A DNA stretch of 64,000 nucleotides from Tetmemena sp. SeJ-2015 (lineage: Eukaryota > Ciliophora > Spirotrichea > Sporadotrichida > Oxytrichidae): assembly GCA_027382625.1 (NCBI GenBank), contig JAJKFJ010022537.1, positions 62,001 through 126,000 of the forward strand. The letters run 5' to 3'. Below, piece after piece: positions 34,845 through 46,503 of this stretch; positions within the stretch are counted from its first letter, which is position 1, and every line of letters starts with the position of its first letter. The notes under the pieces were generated by a model, which worked only from the letters and a program-made list of their open reading frames with translations, was not told the origin of the DNA and did no database searches. A program made the position numbers and the translations under genes.

Positions 34845-35211
34845 GTATTACGATGGGAAGTACTTCATTTCTTGATATCGAATATTATAAGTAATGGAAA
34901 CTGGGTATGGAATTTAAACACAGAAATAATTTTTATTGAGTAAATTATTTTCTTAAATAAACTTTATATGGATTAAGAAAATAACTTATCAAAAGTCTTA
35001 TTAAAGGGATATAAATTTATACCTAGAGAGAAAATGTATATTGATTTAATGTAGATTGAATTATCTTTGAATTTTAAAGATTTTTTCCTCAGTTTGCATA
35101 TCTTAACTTAACAAAACATAGAAATTTAAAGGAAAATGAAGTTTGATTAGAAAGTCTGAAGTATTTAATAAAGATAGGGATAATTAGTGAATATTTTAGC
35201 ATTAATTGAGT
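34845..35211. other. Intergenic, upstream of IDE
   Basis: AT-rich spacer between two plus-strand genes. I see no gene or repeat. It presumably holds the IDE promoter. Confidence 0.5.
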
Positions 35212-37864
35212 ATGGTAGAGTAAGCTGACCACTTTAAATCCTAGAGTATTGAGAAGTCTCCTCTAGACAAGAATATCTACGATTGCTTTACACTGAAAAC
35301 TAGCTCTAAGTTCTTCTCATCCAAGATAATCCTAAATAATTTCATAAATTTGATAATCTTTTAATATCTGATAACAACTTAGTCGATGTACAAAAAGGAG
35401 GGTCAACTGCTTCAGTATCTCTCTCAGTAAATACCGGTTCTTTGAATGACCCACTTTCTCGCCAAGGACTGGCCCATTTCTTGGAGCACATGATATTTAT
35501 GGGCAGCTCTCAATACCCTGAGGAGAATCTCTTCTCCTCTCACATATCTTCTCATGGCGGCTACACTAACGCCTATACTGAGCTTGAATACACCAACTAC
35601 TATTTGAAGATCAATTATAAAGGCCTCTTCAAGGCACTCGACATGTTCATGTGGCTGCTTAAGGACCCACTGCTCAAGAAAGATGCCCTAGAGAGGGAGA
35701 TCAAATCAATAGAGAGTGAATTCGAGGGCAACTATCCTTATGACAGCTCAAGACGCTACTAACTCTAGTGTAACCTCACTGCAGATAAGAATCACATCAT
35801 GAACAGGTTCACTTGGGGCAACATTAAAAGTCTTTTGGGAGATAAGGAAAATGATGAAGAAGAAATGAACAGTCTAATAGAAGAAGTCAAAAAATTCCAT
35901 AAGGAGTAGTACTCAAGTGACAGAATGAAATTGGTTATTCAAACTAAGTCAGAAGATGAGCTTAAAGCACTAAAGTAGCACATTATAAGGGTATTTGGAC
36001 AACTAGAAAACAAGAACCTTGGTATATAGAACTTTGCAGTAGAAGAAAATAGATCCTCTAGAATTAGAGAAATGCCATTTGCTGGCAATGAGGAAGAAAT
36101 GATAGTCTTTAATTCTGTCAAGAACACCTATATCACTCTTTTCACTTGTGAAATGTTTGAGATTTTATATTAATCTTCATAAATCAATAGCATGCAGCTA
36201 ACTTTTTATTTCTCAGCTTAAGAAAACGACCTCTTTACCTCGTCATAGGCACTGCACGTCTTGAGTTAATTGTTTGGCAATGAAGGCAAAGGCTCTATTT
36301 ATCAGTTCCTGAAACAGAAGGAGAAAATCCTTTCACTTCATTCTCGTTATGACACCCAGCAAAAGACTCTCTTCTATACTTTTGAGATTTCAGTGACTTT
36401 GAGTTAGACTAGTCTGGAATCCTATACTGAGATCATTGCAGTGATTTTCAAGTATATTGAAGTCATCAAGAACTCGCTAGCCACACTTACAGATTTCGAT
36501 GAGCTTGACTTTTTCAGGTAGATCAGACTCTTGAGTGAGAAATGCTTCCACTACTACAAAGTGCCAGATCCAGTGGATTAAGTATGTGACTTGGCAAATG
36601 AAATGATCTTCAATAAGGATGTTTCCCAAATTTTGAAGAGCACTTACACGACTTAGGTATTAGAAAAGCTAGAGCTGAGTGATATTCTCAAGTTCTTAGA
36701 TATGATGACTCTGAGGAAATGCAAGATCTGCATGCATGGAAAGAATTTGCTTGACAAAGATATCTTTGCAGAGAGAATTACTAAGACTGAGTAGGAGTTT
36801 TGGTTTAAGACAAAGTACTAACTTATTCGGAAGCCTGAGAGGGAAATAATCTAGCTTATTCATGAAACAGACACCTAATAGCTTGCTGTTCCACCTTATA
36901 ATCCACTTATTCCAGAAGATTTTTCAATTAAGCAGCAAATCAATTAAGGTGAGATCATAAAATGTGTATTGTATAATCAAGACTGAAAATAATCCTCCTC
37001 CACAATAGGTTTATAATTCCCAAAACAATTTCTTGACTGTGTGGTATTTGCCAGATAGCACTTTCTAGATGCCCCGAGCTACTGTGCAATTTGTTTTCAT
37101 GAGCCCAATATCTTCAAAGAGCCTTTTCAGCGTGCTTATTGGAGTGTGTTCTCAGACGCCTTGATCGAAAGCATAACTGCTGAAGTTGGATATGAGGCCA
37201 TTCTAGCTGATTTTTCTTATGCTTAATTTTTCGTAAATGAGATTGAATTTTAGAATATTTTGTGAATGCTGTAAAGGGATTTGAGAATCTAGGCTTTAAA
37301 ATAAAGTTCAATGGTTTTAATGACAAGCTGAGAGAATTCATCTCTGTTTTCTTTAAGACTCTTGCAAACTCTATTCAATCAGGTCTTAAGGAGAACTTTA
37401 TAAGAACTGCTGTTGAAAAATCTATCAAGCACTTCAAGAACATTAACATCGAACAAAAATTAGAGGAAATTATTTTTTTGGCTTGATTTTCGAAGTTGAC
37501 TAGAAGACCTCAAACAACAGGCTTTTGTTCTTGCTGAGCATCAATATCACGCTCAGGAAATTATCGAGGAGCTTTCAAAGTTCGATATAAGCACATTCAA
37601 CTCATCATATCTTGGGAAGGAATTACTCTCAAACATCTAGAAAATGAATGTATTCGTGGCCGGAAACCTGACATAAGAGGAAGCAATAGTTATTAGTCAA
37701 ATACCCTGCAGTGAATTGGGTCTAAAAGATGTTTAAATAACCTCGGATAGAGACATATACATGACTAATGTAAGAGTCCTCAAAGACTTGGATTTCATAA
37801 TCTGGGATGCAGTTCATACTCCTGACGTGCCACAGTAAGATGACCCAGAGCAGAATGAATCTGA
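35212..37864 (+). CDS. IDE: Insulin-degrading enzyme (M16), N-terminal three quarters of a scrambled gene
   Basis: M16 zinc metallopeptidase. The inverted zinc motif HFLEH lies in RQGLAHFLEHMIFMGSSQYP, and the distal glutamate block is EIKSIESEFEGN. The next domain follows (LSQLFGNEGKGSIYQFLKQ, TFEISVTLSQTSLESYTEII), then NNFLTVWYLPDSTFQMPRA, FQRAYWSVFSDALIESI and NLGFKIKFNGFNDKLREF. It then reaches VPQQDDPEQNESE, where the plus-strand copy ends at pointer GAATGAATCTGA (37853-37864). The remaining C-terminal domain is absent downstream on this strand. It is found inverted at 39086-40057. Inserts and a -1 break (CCC at 37104) are present. Confidence 0.93.
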
Positions 37865-37981
37865 CTTAGAATATAAATAGAGGAGGAGTACAAAGAAAAT
37901 TAATTAAGCTATTAACATATTACTAGAACAGCTGCAAATATTTAGCGATACTCTCTTTTACTCTTTATACCTTCCACTATT

Positions 37982-38939
37982 TCACTGGATAACTGACTCA
38001 ATTTTAGCCTGGAGAGTTTGATCTTCAATGCCAAGATCGTTGATCTAGTTGCAGAGCTCATCTACTTGTCTGCTGAGCAAGAATAGATCGAGCTTGTTGC
38101 TTGAAATATCTTCCACAACTGTTTGTGCTACTCCCTCGTTCTTTTGCTTGAACTGAAGTCTCTTTTATTATTTCACGAGCATTCTCTGTGACTGCTCTAA
38201 TCTCTGTTGCTCGAAGACGAGTTCTTCTGAAGCCTCATTGAGTTGATAGACGTGATTGCAGAGATACTGAGGAGTTGAGAGCTTGAACAGGTTTGTGTTG
38301 AAAGCGGGCATGTGAGGCTGAATGTGATCGAACAAGAAGGCTTGCAATAAGTGGCTTCTGTAGATTCTGACGGGCACCTCCTCGAACAACTCTCTAATGG
38401 TGAGTTGTGATTACCTAATCTTATCTTGCACAAGGTTGATTCTCTCATGAGCTTGACCTGATTGCTTCTCCAAATTCTCGATTGCCTTCTCTGAGAGGCG
38501 GTAGGCGTGGAGAGGGTTCAAGCCGAAGTTAGCCTTGGAGATATCGTAAACGAGGATAACTGAGTTTTTGAACTGCCTGTAGCACTTGTAGAGGTTGTTA
38601 AGAGTTTCGATGTTGAAGGTTAGACCCATGTGAGCGCTCAGGTAAAATCCGACTTTGGTGGTGTCCATAAGCTTCTAGCTCTCTTGCTCAATTGCGGCAG
38701 TGAGCTTCATCCATCTAGGACTTGTTGACCTCTGGCATGGTCTAGGTGATCATTAAAGTTTCATCCTCCTTCAGCACTCCCATGAGTACTCCTTGACTGC
38801 CTTGCTTGAAGTCTCCCTCACGGCAGTGCTTGACCATGTTCAAGAGGGCGGTGGTGTCAATCATAACTCTGTGGAGGTGAACTCTCTGGTACTAGTTTCC
38901 TGCAACAGTGCTCATATCGCTAATGCTGATGTCTGCCAT
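37982..38939 (-). CDS. EIF3H: Translation initiation factor eIF3 subunit H, nested inside the IDE locus
   Basis: eIF3h is an MPN-domain subunit of the eIF3 complex that recruits the 40S ribosome. It starts MADISISDMSTVAGNQYQRV. The MPN region includes HCREGDFKQGSQGVLMG, MDTTKVGFYLSAHMGLTF (the GWYQS-like block), NSVILVYDISKANFGLNPL and AYRLSEK. It lacks an intact metal-binding JAMM motif, as expected for eIF3h. The C-terminal helical region ends NDLGIEDQTLQAKIESVIQ. About 315 residues, complete, with no clear IES and one +1 break near the KSQMD position. It lies entirely between the two halves of IDE. Confidence 0.9.
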
Positions 38940-39085
38940 ATTAAATATATTACTTTAAATTTCTCTAATCCTTATAATCTTACACCCTTACAACCTATAG
39001 TAGATAAGCAGTAGTAACTTGAACTTGTCTTAATTATGATATTCTTGTCCAATTTATGGCAAGTAGTAGTGAGTTGAGCTGTTGT

Positions 39086-40057
39086 TCAGAAATTAAGGAA
39101 CATTTTGATGGTGTCATAGTCAGTGTTTCTGTACTTTCCACTGGAGACATGCTAGTCAAACTCAGTTTCGCCAGCAAGCTCCGCATACTTGGGTGCAAAT
39201 ACTCTGAATATTGTGATCCTTGGCTCTTGAAGGAAGGTGGTTGTGAACACTTCGAGCATCTTATCTTTGGTTACGGAGGTTTGAAGCACCTCAATCTCTA
39301 GCTCCTTTCTATTCCATTAAATACCCTAAGGCTGTGGGTTGAACTCCTTCATGCACCCAAAGTAGTAAAGCTAAAAGAATTAGTTTTGATAAGTTACTTA
39401 TCAATAAGTATTAAGTTATAAGATTAGCTGGTCTCTTCTTTCATATCTTTGAATCCTTCCTTTTTACGAGCGATAAGACCCTCCAAGTACTCTGAGAAAA
39501 GATACTGGTTGTCTCTCATCTTTGCGATGATGTTGCTAACAAACTTGAAGATTCTCTCTTAAAGATCAAATGGATCATACTCAGCACTTTCTATCACGAA
39601 TAAGAATCCCAACACACCTCTTTAAAAAAGCATGAGAGTTTTTATCGATAGAGAAACATTTAAATCTTGTCTGTCTCCTACTGGCTGATACGTAATAGCC
39701 CAGCTGCTGCTTATTTCTCATCTCATCATAGAATTACTCCTCTAGTATGGTTTCAATAAGCTGCAAAGCCATGCTTGTGGTTAAGTCCTGTTCCTTGCTC
39801 TGGTAGTAAATTTGGATGCATGAGTTATTCTCCTCATCCTCCCCTTCACCTCTCCCTCTTCCTCTTCTTCTTCTTCTGCTTTATTCTCAGGATTTAACTT
39901 CTTGTTTCTCTTCGTCTGCTCCTTTTTGTTTTTCAGATTCCTCGACTGAGGGCATTTCTGAATCCTCATCCTTCAGCTTCATCATTTTCTGCTTCTTAAT
40001 GCTCTTCTTCAACCTTGCTCAGTTTAGTCTTCCATGCTTGCATTTTCAGATTCATTC
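39086..40057 (-). CDS. IDE: Inverted C-terminal part of IDE
   Basis: The minus strand starts with pointer GAATGAATCTGA (plus 40046-40057), an acidic linker (PSVEESEKQKGADEEKQ), then the conserved M16 C-domain: NSCIQIYYQSKEQDLTTSMA, DEMRNKQQLGYYVSASRR (the RTKEQLGYIV block), FVIESAEYDPFDLQERIF, EYLEGLIARKKEGFKDM, and a C-terminus RKELEIEVLQTSVTKDKMLE ending at TGA 39088-39086. This is what the plus-strand IDE copy lacks. Joining through the 12-bp pointer keeps the frame (EQNESE-NASME). The acidic linker has several one-base frame breaks. Confidence 0.9.
39623..39668. other. IES in inverted IDE segment, pointer TCTT (AAGA coding)
   Basis: The repeat lies at 39619-39622 and 39665-39668. Removal joins SASRRQTR to GVLGFLFVIESAEY. 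Confidence 0.88.
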
Positions 40058-40061
40058 ATAA

Positions 40062-43000
40062 ATGAGTGAAAGCAGCGAGATCAATGATTGGAATTATAGA
40101 TAAATTATAAAATGAAAAGCTTAGTTCAAGATAAATATATTCCACCCCTCGACCTCAAGGATTAGATCAGATGCATTTAGGTCGCACCTCAATAAGCGAT
40201 CATTCATAGTTGGAGGCAGAAACTGTAAGTATAATTTTTATTCAATCTATCTTGAATAACTCTTGTAGTGTTGAAATTGGTTTCCATAAATGAAGAAATG
40301 AAGATGAAGATAGAGAAAAATCTCCATCTCAATAAAAAGAACTTGTTATTATAAGAAATATAATCAATTCTTTTAAACTTGGACACTGGCGCATAATTCA
40401 TAGCTTGGAATAAATGTAAGACCCTTCCTTCAATATCAAACTCCCACACATCATTCGCTTACTCTGAATATAGTGAGAGAATCTCAAGTACTCGACTTGT
40501 TCTGCAAACAATGGAATTGCTCTTTGGAATCTAGAAGCACCTTAAAACTTTGTGAAGATTTACAAGGAGCACTCCAAGGCAGTGAAGTTGTCTTGGCATC
40601 CCTTCAACGATTCCTCCTTTATCTCTGGCTCTCAAGACACAACCATCAAGCTCTGGGACACTAAAATTAACAACAGCGTGCAACAGTTCCAGAGAACCAA
40701 GTCTAGAGATGATGTAGTCAATCATGTGCAATTCAATCCTAAGAAGCAGCAGTTTGCGACTGCTCACGGAGATGGAACTGTGAGTCTTTGGGATGTGAGA
40801 ATGGAAAAGGCACCAATTTTCACATTCTTAGCACATTTAAAGCCAACATTCTGCCTGGACTGGCATCCTGAACTCGAGGATGTGTTGCTTACGGGCTCTA
40901 TGGACAAGACAGCCAAAGTTTGGTCTCTTAAAGACTTTGATCAAAAGTTAGTTCCACTGCCTCTCTTTACTATCCAGACGACTTAGTCTATCAACAAGTG
41001 CTAGTGGGTACCTGGGAAAACTTTTCAGATTTCTACTCTGAGTAGCAACACTGTGGAAGTCTAGAGTGTGCACATCTGGCACTGTGCCAAACCATATCTT
41101 GAATTCTATTCACTTCTATATTTGATTATTACTCTTATTACATATCTACAGCAGTATATTTACAAATGCCAAAAAGAGTCTATCATAGACTTCGACTGGG
41201 TGAACCCAAATGAGCATCTTTTAACAGCCAATATGCAACTTGTGAACATACAACCTATCTCAACTGCTTAGTAGCCTTATGAAAGACTATGCACCACTGC
41301 ACTTAACTTCAGCATGAACAATGAACTCGCTATTGTCAATGACTAGCTGCCTTCACGAGACTAGTCAGTACTACTCAAAAGTTTGGATGAGTCCATTGTT
41401 TTCGAAGACTTGCTGTTAGAAAAGCAAGCCAAGGCTTAACAGCAGGCTTAAAGAATCCGTGGAGTTGAAAGGAGCAAAGCTGCTGATAAGACTGACACTC
41501 TACCAGCTAAGAGTGAATTTGGGGAGAATAAAAAGGAAAGCAAGTTTGAGGATATGAGAATCTATAATCTAGATAATATTAATTAAATTATATGGTTTAT
41601 TGAGTATTTTTGTAGATATCGAGAGTCCCTAAAGCGATCTGCTATAGGATTCATAGCAATATTTTGAGACTTTGAGCTTTGAATACAAGTTCAGATATAT
41701 TCCCACTCATCACAAAGATTTAATTAACAACTATCATAAAGAATATCATTTTGTATATTGTGATTAAGGAAGCACTTGCTAATCCTCTCAACCTCTGACC
41801 CTTACTCAGAGGCTTGAATGGATTTGCATGAACAATTCTAGGGTAGCTCAAAAGTATCAACTGATAGACCAAGCTCTCTCGTGGGCTACTCTTAAAGATC
41901 TTGTGAAAGACCTAGTGTGTGTGAATTCAAGCTAGATTCAAAATATCACTTCAATTTATCTATAATCTTAGATAATTCCAACCAAAATGATGGCACTATA
42001 AAGTTTAATCTATATTTTTATTTGACAAACAGAGAAGGGTCTGGGGCGGCATGTGCAACTCAGTAGAATTAGTCTGCAAGACCAAGCGGCTACAACTCCA
42101 AGAGTAAAGATAGGAAAAGCTTCTATTAGACAGATGAGGATGATGAACACGATCAGAGTGAAGCCAGAGATTAGCTTAAGATGCCAACTGACCCCGTGGA
42201 GATTCAGATAAGCTCTAATCATAATGGCAATATGGGCACTAATGCTTTAACATCCAATCAGAAGAAGAAAAGTAAGAGGAGAAGAAATAAAATTGGAAAT
42301 CAGCAGTAGCAATAGTAGAACTTTGCCTCTAACATGGAAAACTCGCAGTATCAAGATCAGCCTCAAGATAAATATAATCATTCTGAGAAGATAGTCTTTT
42401 TTTCTAAGACACAAATGGGATAAAGGTGTTTGAAAATGATAGCCTTGAAGTGCAGGTTTTCAATGAAAACTAAGACTAAGAGGAATCGAAAAGCATCTCA
42501 TCCTCGACTAAGTTACAAACTCTTGACTTTATTTAATTATACATTCATTTATTGATTAATTCATGTACTTCGCAGCAATTCAAAAAGCACTAGGACTTGG
42601 AGTGCCGCAGCAGTAGTAGTAACCTACTCACTCAACTAGTAGAAGGCACTCTCAAGCAAGCAACAAAAGGAGGAAGAGAAAGCAGAGTGGAGTCTTATAG
42701 ACATTCCCGCATGTTGGCCACCATCATCATACTGCCCTCACATCGAAACAGAGGTAGGACATAGAGGATTCTGAGAATACCTTTGGAGTGGTATTTGGAA
42801 GAGAACCTGAGGAAACTCACTTGGCTGATGGGCTGAATGAGATTTAAAAGCAATAGAACAAGAAGAGGTTACAAAGAATGGAAGTGCAGGTCTCTCAGGC
42901 TTAACGGAAATGTAAGTTACCGCTTTTGTCATTGTTGCTTTTAGAATAAGTGATGTAGTAATGGATTTAAGACTTTGTTTAAAAGACAGTGATTGATTCA

Positions 43001-43531
43001 ATAGAGTCCTATGCGAATAACGGAGACATCCAGAAATAATTATAAAAAATTTATTTACTCTTATCCAAACTTCTGCTTTTATTGCTCTTGTATTTTTCGA
43101 GCACTTGAACCAGAACATTTACAAGAACTATCTGATCAGAGTTATAGTCACTTACTTTTTCCTTCTAAGAGATCTCTCCTACTACACTCAGTCTGCAGAA
43201 ATTCTTAAGTATGGGCCAAGCTTGGGCAACGTCTCAGAAGCAGCTAAGGTAACTCTTAACTTCTCGCTTAATAAATTTTTAGAACAATACCTCTGTGGTA
43301 ATATCAGTAGTGTGTTAATACTGCGAAACTACCGAAGAATAGAGTAATGGAATAAAGTGCGTGAAGTGCAAGCGCCTCTTTTCAAAATGCTCCGTTTGTA
43401 ATCAAACAGTCAAGAGTCTCTATCTCTGGTGCTAGGGTTGTTCTCACGGAGGCCACTATAAGCACATGCTCAACTGGCTCAAGGTAAACAAGACTTGTCC
43501 TTCAGGTTGTGGCCATCAATGCAAATTTTGA
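40062..43531 (+). CDS. WDR24: WDR24, GATOR2 complex subunit
   Basis: WDR24/Sea2 is a WD40 plus RING-like subunit of GATOR2, which controls TORC1 at the lysosome. It starts MSESSEINDWNYRQ. The N-terminal propeller includes RSFIVGGRN, STCSANNGIALWNLEAP, HPFNDSSFISGSQDTTIKLW, FATAHGDGTVSLWDVRM, LTGSMDKTAKVWSL and ESIIDFDWVNPNEHLLTAN. The middle is charged and Q/K-rich. The C-terminus is the zinc region [40 protein letters not shown] and TCPSGCGHQCKF, the WDR24 signature. Its ATG is 5 bp beyond the IDE pointer. A stretch of the first blade is probably inverted (see 40347-40446). An insert near 41105-41160 is also evident. Confidence 0.9.
40347..40446 (-). other. WDR24: Probable small inverted MDS of WDR24
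   Basis: Between RSFIVGGRN (+) and AYSEYSE..LKYSTCSANNG (+), WDR24 proteins have about 30 residues (a FKIYAIEEEQF..NLR..-like block). The plus strand has no match, but the minus strand reads WEFDIEGRVLHLFQAMNYAP and VSKFKRIDYISYN, which fits in length and pattern. No convincing pointer pair was found (only a 2-bp TG at the left junction), so the boundaries are approximate. Confidence 0.5.
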
Positions 43532-43670
43532 TCTCATCATAATTACTTATCACTTTTATTTCTAATAATCCATAAAGTGAATGAAATAACTTGCTTTCTA
43601 TTTGTAAAAGCATATAACATTTTAATTAAGTAGAGACTATCTATCAACATAGTTTTCTTAAGAAGTTAGG

Positions 43671-44312
43671 TCAGTCTTCTGAACCTTTCTTGCCACTATT
43701 TCTTTGTCCCTTCTAGTAGCGTGCCTTCCTTAGCTCCTTTTACTTTTCCTGTCTCTTCTCGTCCATCTTGAGGTTTCTCTTCTTAACTTCTTGGACATGC
43801 TTGATCTTTTTCTCCTTCCTGTCCTTCTCGTAATCTTTGCCCAGTTGCGCAAGTCTCTGCACCATAGAGTGGATCTTCTTCTCTTGGTCGTTAAGGAACT
43901 GCTTTTTGAAGGGTCTCTTGGTGGGCAGACTTAAAGCCTCAAGCAAGTTTGTCTTTCTCCTTTGATCTACTCCTGCCTTGTCATTTGCTATCTTCACCTT
44001 CTGCTTTGACTTGAAGGGTAAGTTTAACATTAAATGGGTGTGCCTATTGGATATTTAAAGTTTTCTTCGATCTGCTTGGGGACTTGAAGTGGGGCGAAAA
44101 CTCGTTCATCTCGCTCTCTGTCGATCTTCTCATCGTGCTTCTTTAATATACTGAAATTAGTAATATAGTAGATGCTTGATGTAGTCAGAGTCCTGGCCTT
44201 TGCTGGGGATGGGGAGATTCCTCTCTCTGCGCAACTCTGCGTGAGTCTTCAGCATGCGCGACCTTCCATAGAATGTAACTGGATTACAGAACTTAGGCAG
44301 CTCCAACTGATA
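43671..44312 (-). CDS. BMS1: BMS1 C-terminal part
   Basis: Continuation of the BMS1 gene after a 2.2-kb insert: YQLELPKFCNPVTFYG, KTHAELRRERNLPIP, SDYIKHDEKIDRERDERVF, LPFKSKQKVKIANDKAG, then a basic coiled C-terminus (QFLNDQEKKIHSMVQRLAQL) ending at TGA 43673-43671. The residues follow directly on [10 protein letters not shown] at 46504 in the conserved order (LRTWYPVE.PKFYNPV-like), so the two blocks are one gene. Two short IESs are listed. Confidence 0.92.
44026..44063. other. IES in BMS1, pointer AAGTTT (AAACTT coding)
   Basis: The repeat lies at 44020-44025 and 44058-44063. Removal joins QIEEN to LPFKSKQKV. Confidence 0.9.
44141..44177. other. IES in BMS1, pointer TGCTT (AAGCA coding)
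   Basis: The repeat lies at 44136-44140 and 44173-44177. Removal joins QDSDYIK to HDEKIDRER. Confidence 0.9.
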
Positions 44313-44507
44313 AACTCAATAAGAAAATTCAATTAATTAAACCATGGTATTTTAATTTTCTCTTTCAATTTTAAATAAATCCCTTTTCCCAAGTACTTTA
44401 AATTAATCTTAGAATCTTCGACATGCATAAATAAAAAATGATTGCTTGATCATCTTTCTGAGTGTAAATAAAGCCAACTACTTTTTATTGGAATTGTTGT
44501 TTATTGC

Positions 44508-46109
44508 TCAAAGCAGCATGCTCTGAGGATCGCTCAAATAGTTCTGAACCTGCTGTAGCACCTTTGCTGCCTAGGCCTCGTCTAGTTTGCGGCAATCGAA
44601 TGCCAATGAGAGTGAGACACGCTTGGAGTTCTTCAATTTGAGTTCACTGTGAGAAAGTTCAAGCGAATCTAAGTCGACGAAGAGCTTAGCAGGATCCTCA
44701 TCAATGATGACCTCATCTCTAGGCTGAGTGTAGTGCAAGCTAATCACACTCTCAGAATTAACTATGGCATAGGATTCTGCGGCACTGCTCACTTGAGTTA
44801 TCTCAACTAAAGCAGCAGGCACTTCAGAGGAGAAGTTACTGCCTGAGACACTCTAAGAAGACTTGGCGTTGGTTAGCTATGAAGTGGTTGATCTCTCAGT
44901 CTGAGGGTAGAGAATAACTGTCTTCTCCTTGCCTTCTCCCTTAACTCTTGAGATTGAAATATCTTTCGCCTTCAAAACTTTCTGCAAGGCCTTTGAAGTT
45001 GCCTTCACCAAGAAAATATCGAGAGTGAGATTCTTATCAAAGTTCTAAAGGAGGCTCAGGAGTGAGTCTACTGTGCTTGTTGCAGTCAGATAAGAGTGAG
45101 GAGCATAAGATAAATGCCAGTAGTGAAAATTTAATCTTTGAGCATACTTCTTCTGGTTTGCAATATTTGAAGCAGTTGATTAGTGTTGCTTATCGATTGA
45201 TCCATCGGTCCATGATTGCTTTTTGGGGTTAAACTTATCGAAGGCTCCATTATTTGAGACAGCTCCTTTAGCTTATTGCTTTGAAACCTATGCAGCAGGT
45301 TTTTCTTGCTTAGAAGTCTAGGCGGCAGTAGCAGGTGCTGCTTGTCTAGTTTGTCCCTTTTGCAGTTTATTGGTTTCGATGAATTTAAGTACATCTCCCT
45401 TCTAGATGTAGTCCTTGGGACCTGAGGGCTTAATCTCATTAGGAAGAATTTAGTAAGTCTGCAAGTAGTATCCAGCAGAGGGAGTGATGTGAGTCTTGGA
45501 GGCTTGTTTCTCATACTCCTTCTCATAACCTGCGTGTATACAAATAAACTATTTCTAATTAAGTGGTCTTGATGGCTTTGAGATGCTTGGGCTGGTGAAG
45601 CAGCAGTAGTCGAAGTTTGTTGCTTTGCTTCTTCCTTAGTGGGAGTAGCAGGTACTGATTGTTGAGTATACTTCGACACGTCAACCTTAGCCACATCTGC
45701 TAGCTCCTCAACAAGAAGACCAATGAGTTTTCCAACTTCGACTTGCTTAGTATCTTGGGGCACTAAGATCTTAGCAAGATAGCCTTCCTCTTAACTCTCG
45801 AAGCCCATGGTTGCTTTGTCTGTCTGAATTTCGCAAAGGATGTCGCCCACATTAACTTTCTCTCCTTCCTTCTTGTTCCAGGTGAGGAGGTTGCCCTCGG
45901 ACATGGTGGGAGATAGAGCGGGCATCTCCAGCTTAATCACAGACGCAAAGCAGAAGTGAGGACCAGCTACCATTCTCTGCATCATCAAAATAGTAATGAA
46001 GGTAGTGCTTTAATTTAATTTGCATCATAGAGATATTGTGGGTAAGCTGGAGTAGCTTATTTTGGTGGTGTGTCTTGGTTAAGCTCTTTGTGAAGTATCT
46101 CAAAGCCAT
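44508..46109 (-). CDS. PDHX: Pyruvate dehydrogenase complex component X-like (E3-binding/E2-like)
   Basis: It starts [20 protein letters not shown], a mitochondrial presequence. The lipoyl domain reads [40 protein letters not shown] (lipoyl lysine in DKAT). A Q/T/A-rich linker leads to a peripheral-subunit-binding domain ([20 protein letters not shown]) and a C-terminal acyltransferase-like domain ending [20 protein letters not shown]. The E2 catalytic motif DHRVVDGA is DCRKLDEA, so the catalytic His is Cys. This fits protein X (E3BP), which binds E3 but does not transfer acetyl groups. It lies wholly within an insert of BMS1, same strand. One clear IES, and another insert near 45535-45562. 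Confidence 0.88.
45986..46028. other. IES in PDHX-like gene, pointer TGCATCAT
   Basis: The repeat lies at 45978-45985 and 46021-46028. Removing 43 bp joins THNISMM to QRMVAGPHF at the presequence boundary. Confidence 0.92.
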
Positions 46110-46503
46110 TTTACGATTGTTTGCTTACTTAATTATATCTATATATTGCCATTTCAGAAACTGATTAACAATTGGTATAAATTTTAGTTTAAAAAAATAA
46201 TATCAATAAATCATTGCTAATAACCATTTGATCTATTTCATCATAGCTAAGGAATAAACCAATGACCACATTTTTTCTTAATCCTCTGACCTTTTTCTTA
46301 AATTCTATTAGGCTTTTTTATAGTAAACACGTGATATTATTGATTTGTAGATCACACAATTTGTTCTAAGAGTCACAACTATTTTGTTAAGGAGACTTTA
46401 TTTCTATTTTATGGCTGCTTTATTTTTCTTATTGAAGCAAAGAGCTATTTAAAAACTTATATAATTTTTAATCTTAAAGATATTTAATCTTATAATTATG
46501 CTT

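Noticed and set aside
9070..37110. Euplotes-type programmed frameshifting as the cause of the frame breaks
   Set aside because: Euplotes uses TAA/TAG as stops and shifts +1 at AAA-TAR sites. Here TGA is the stop, most shifts are -1 and the contexts are homopolymers.
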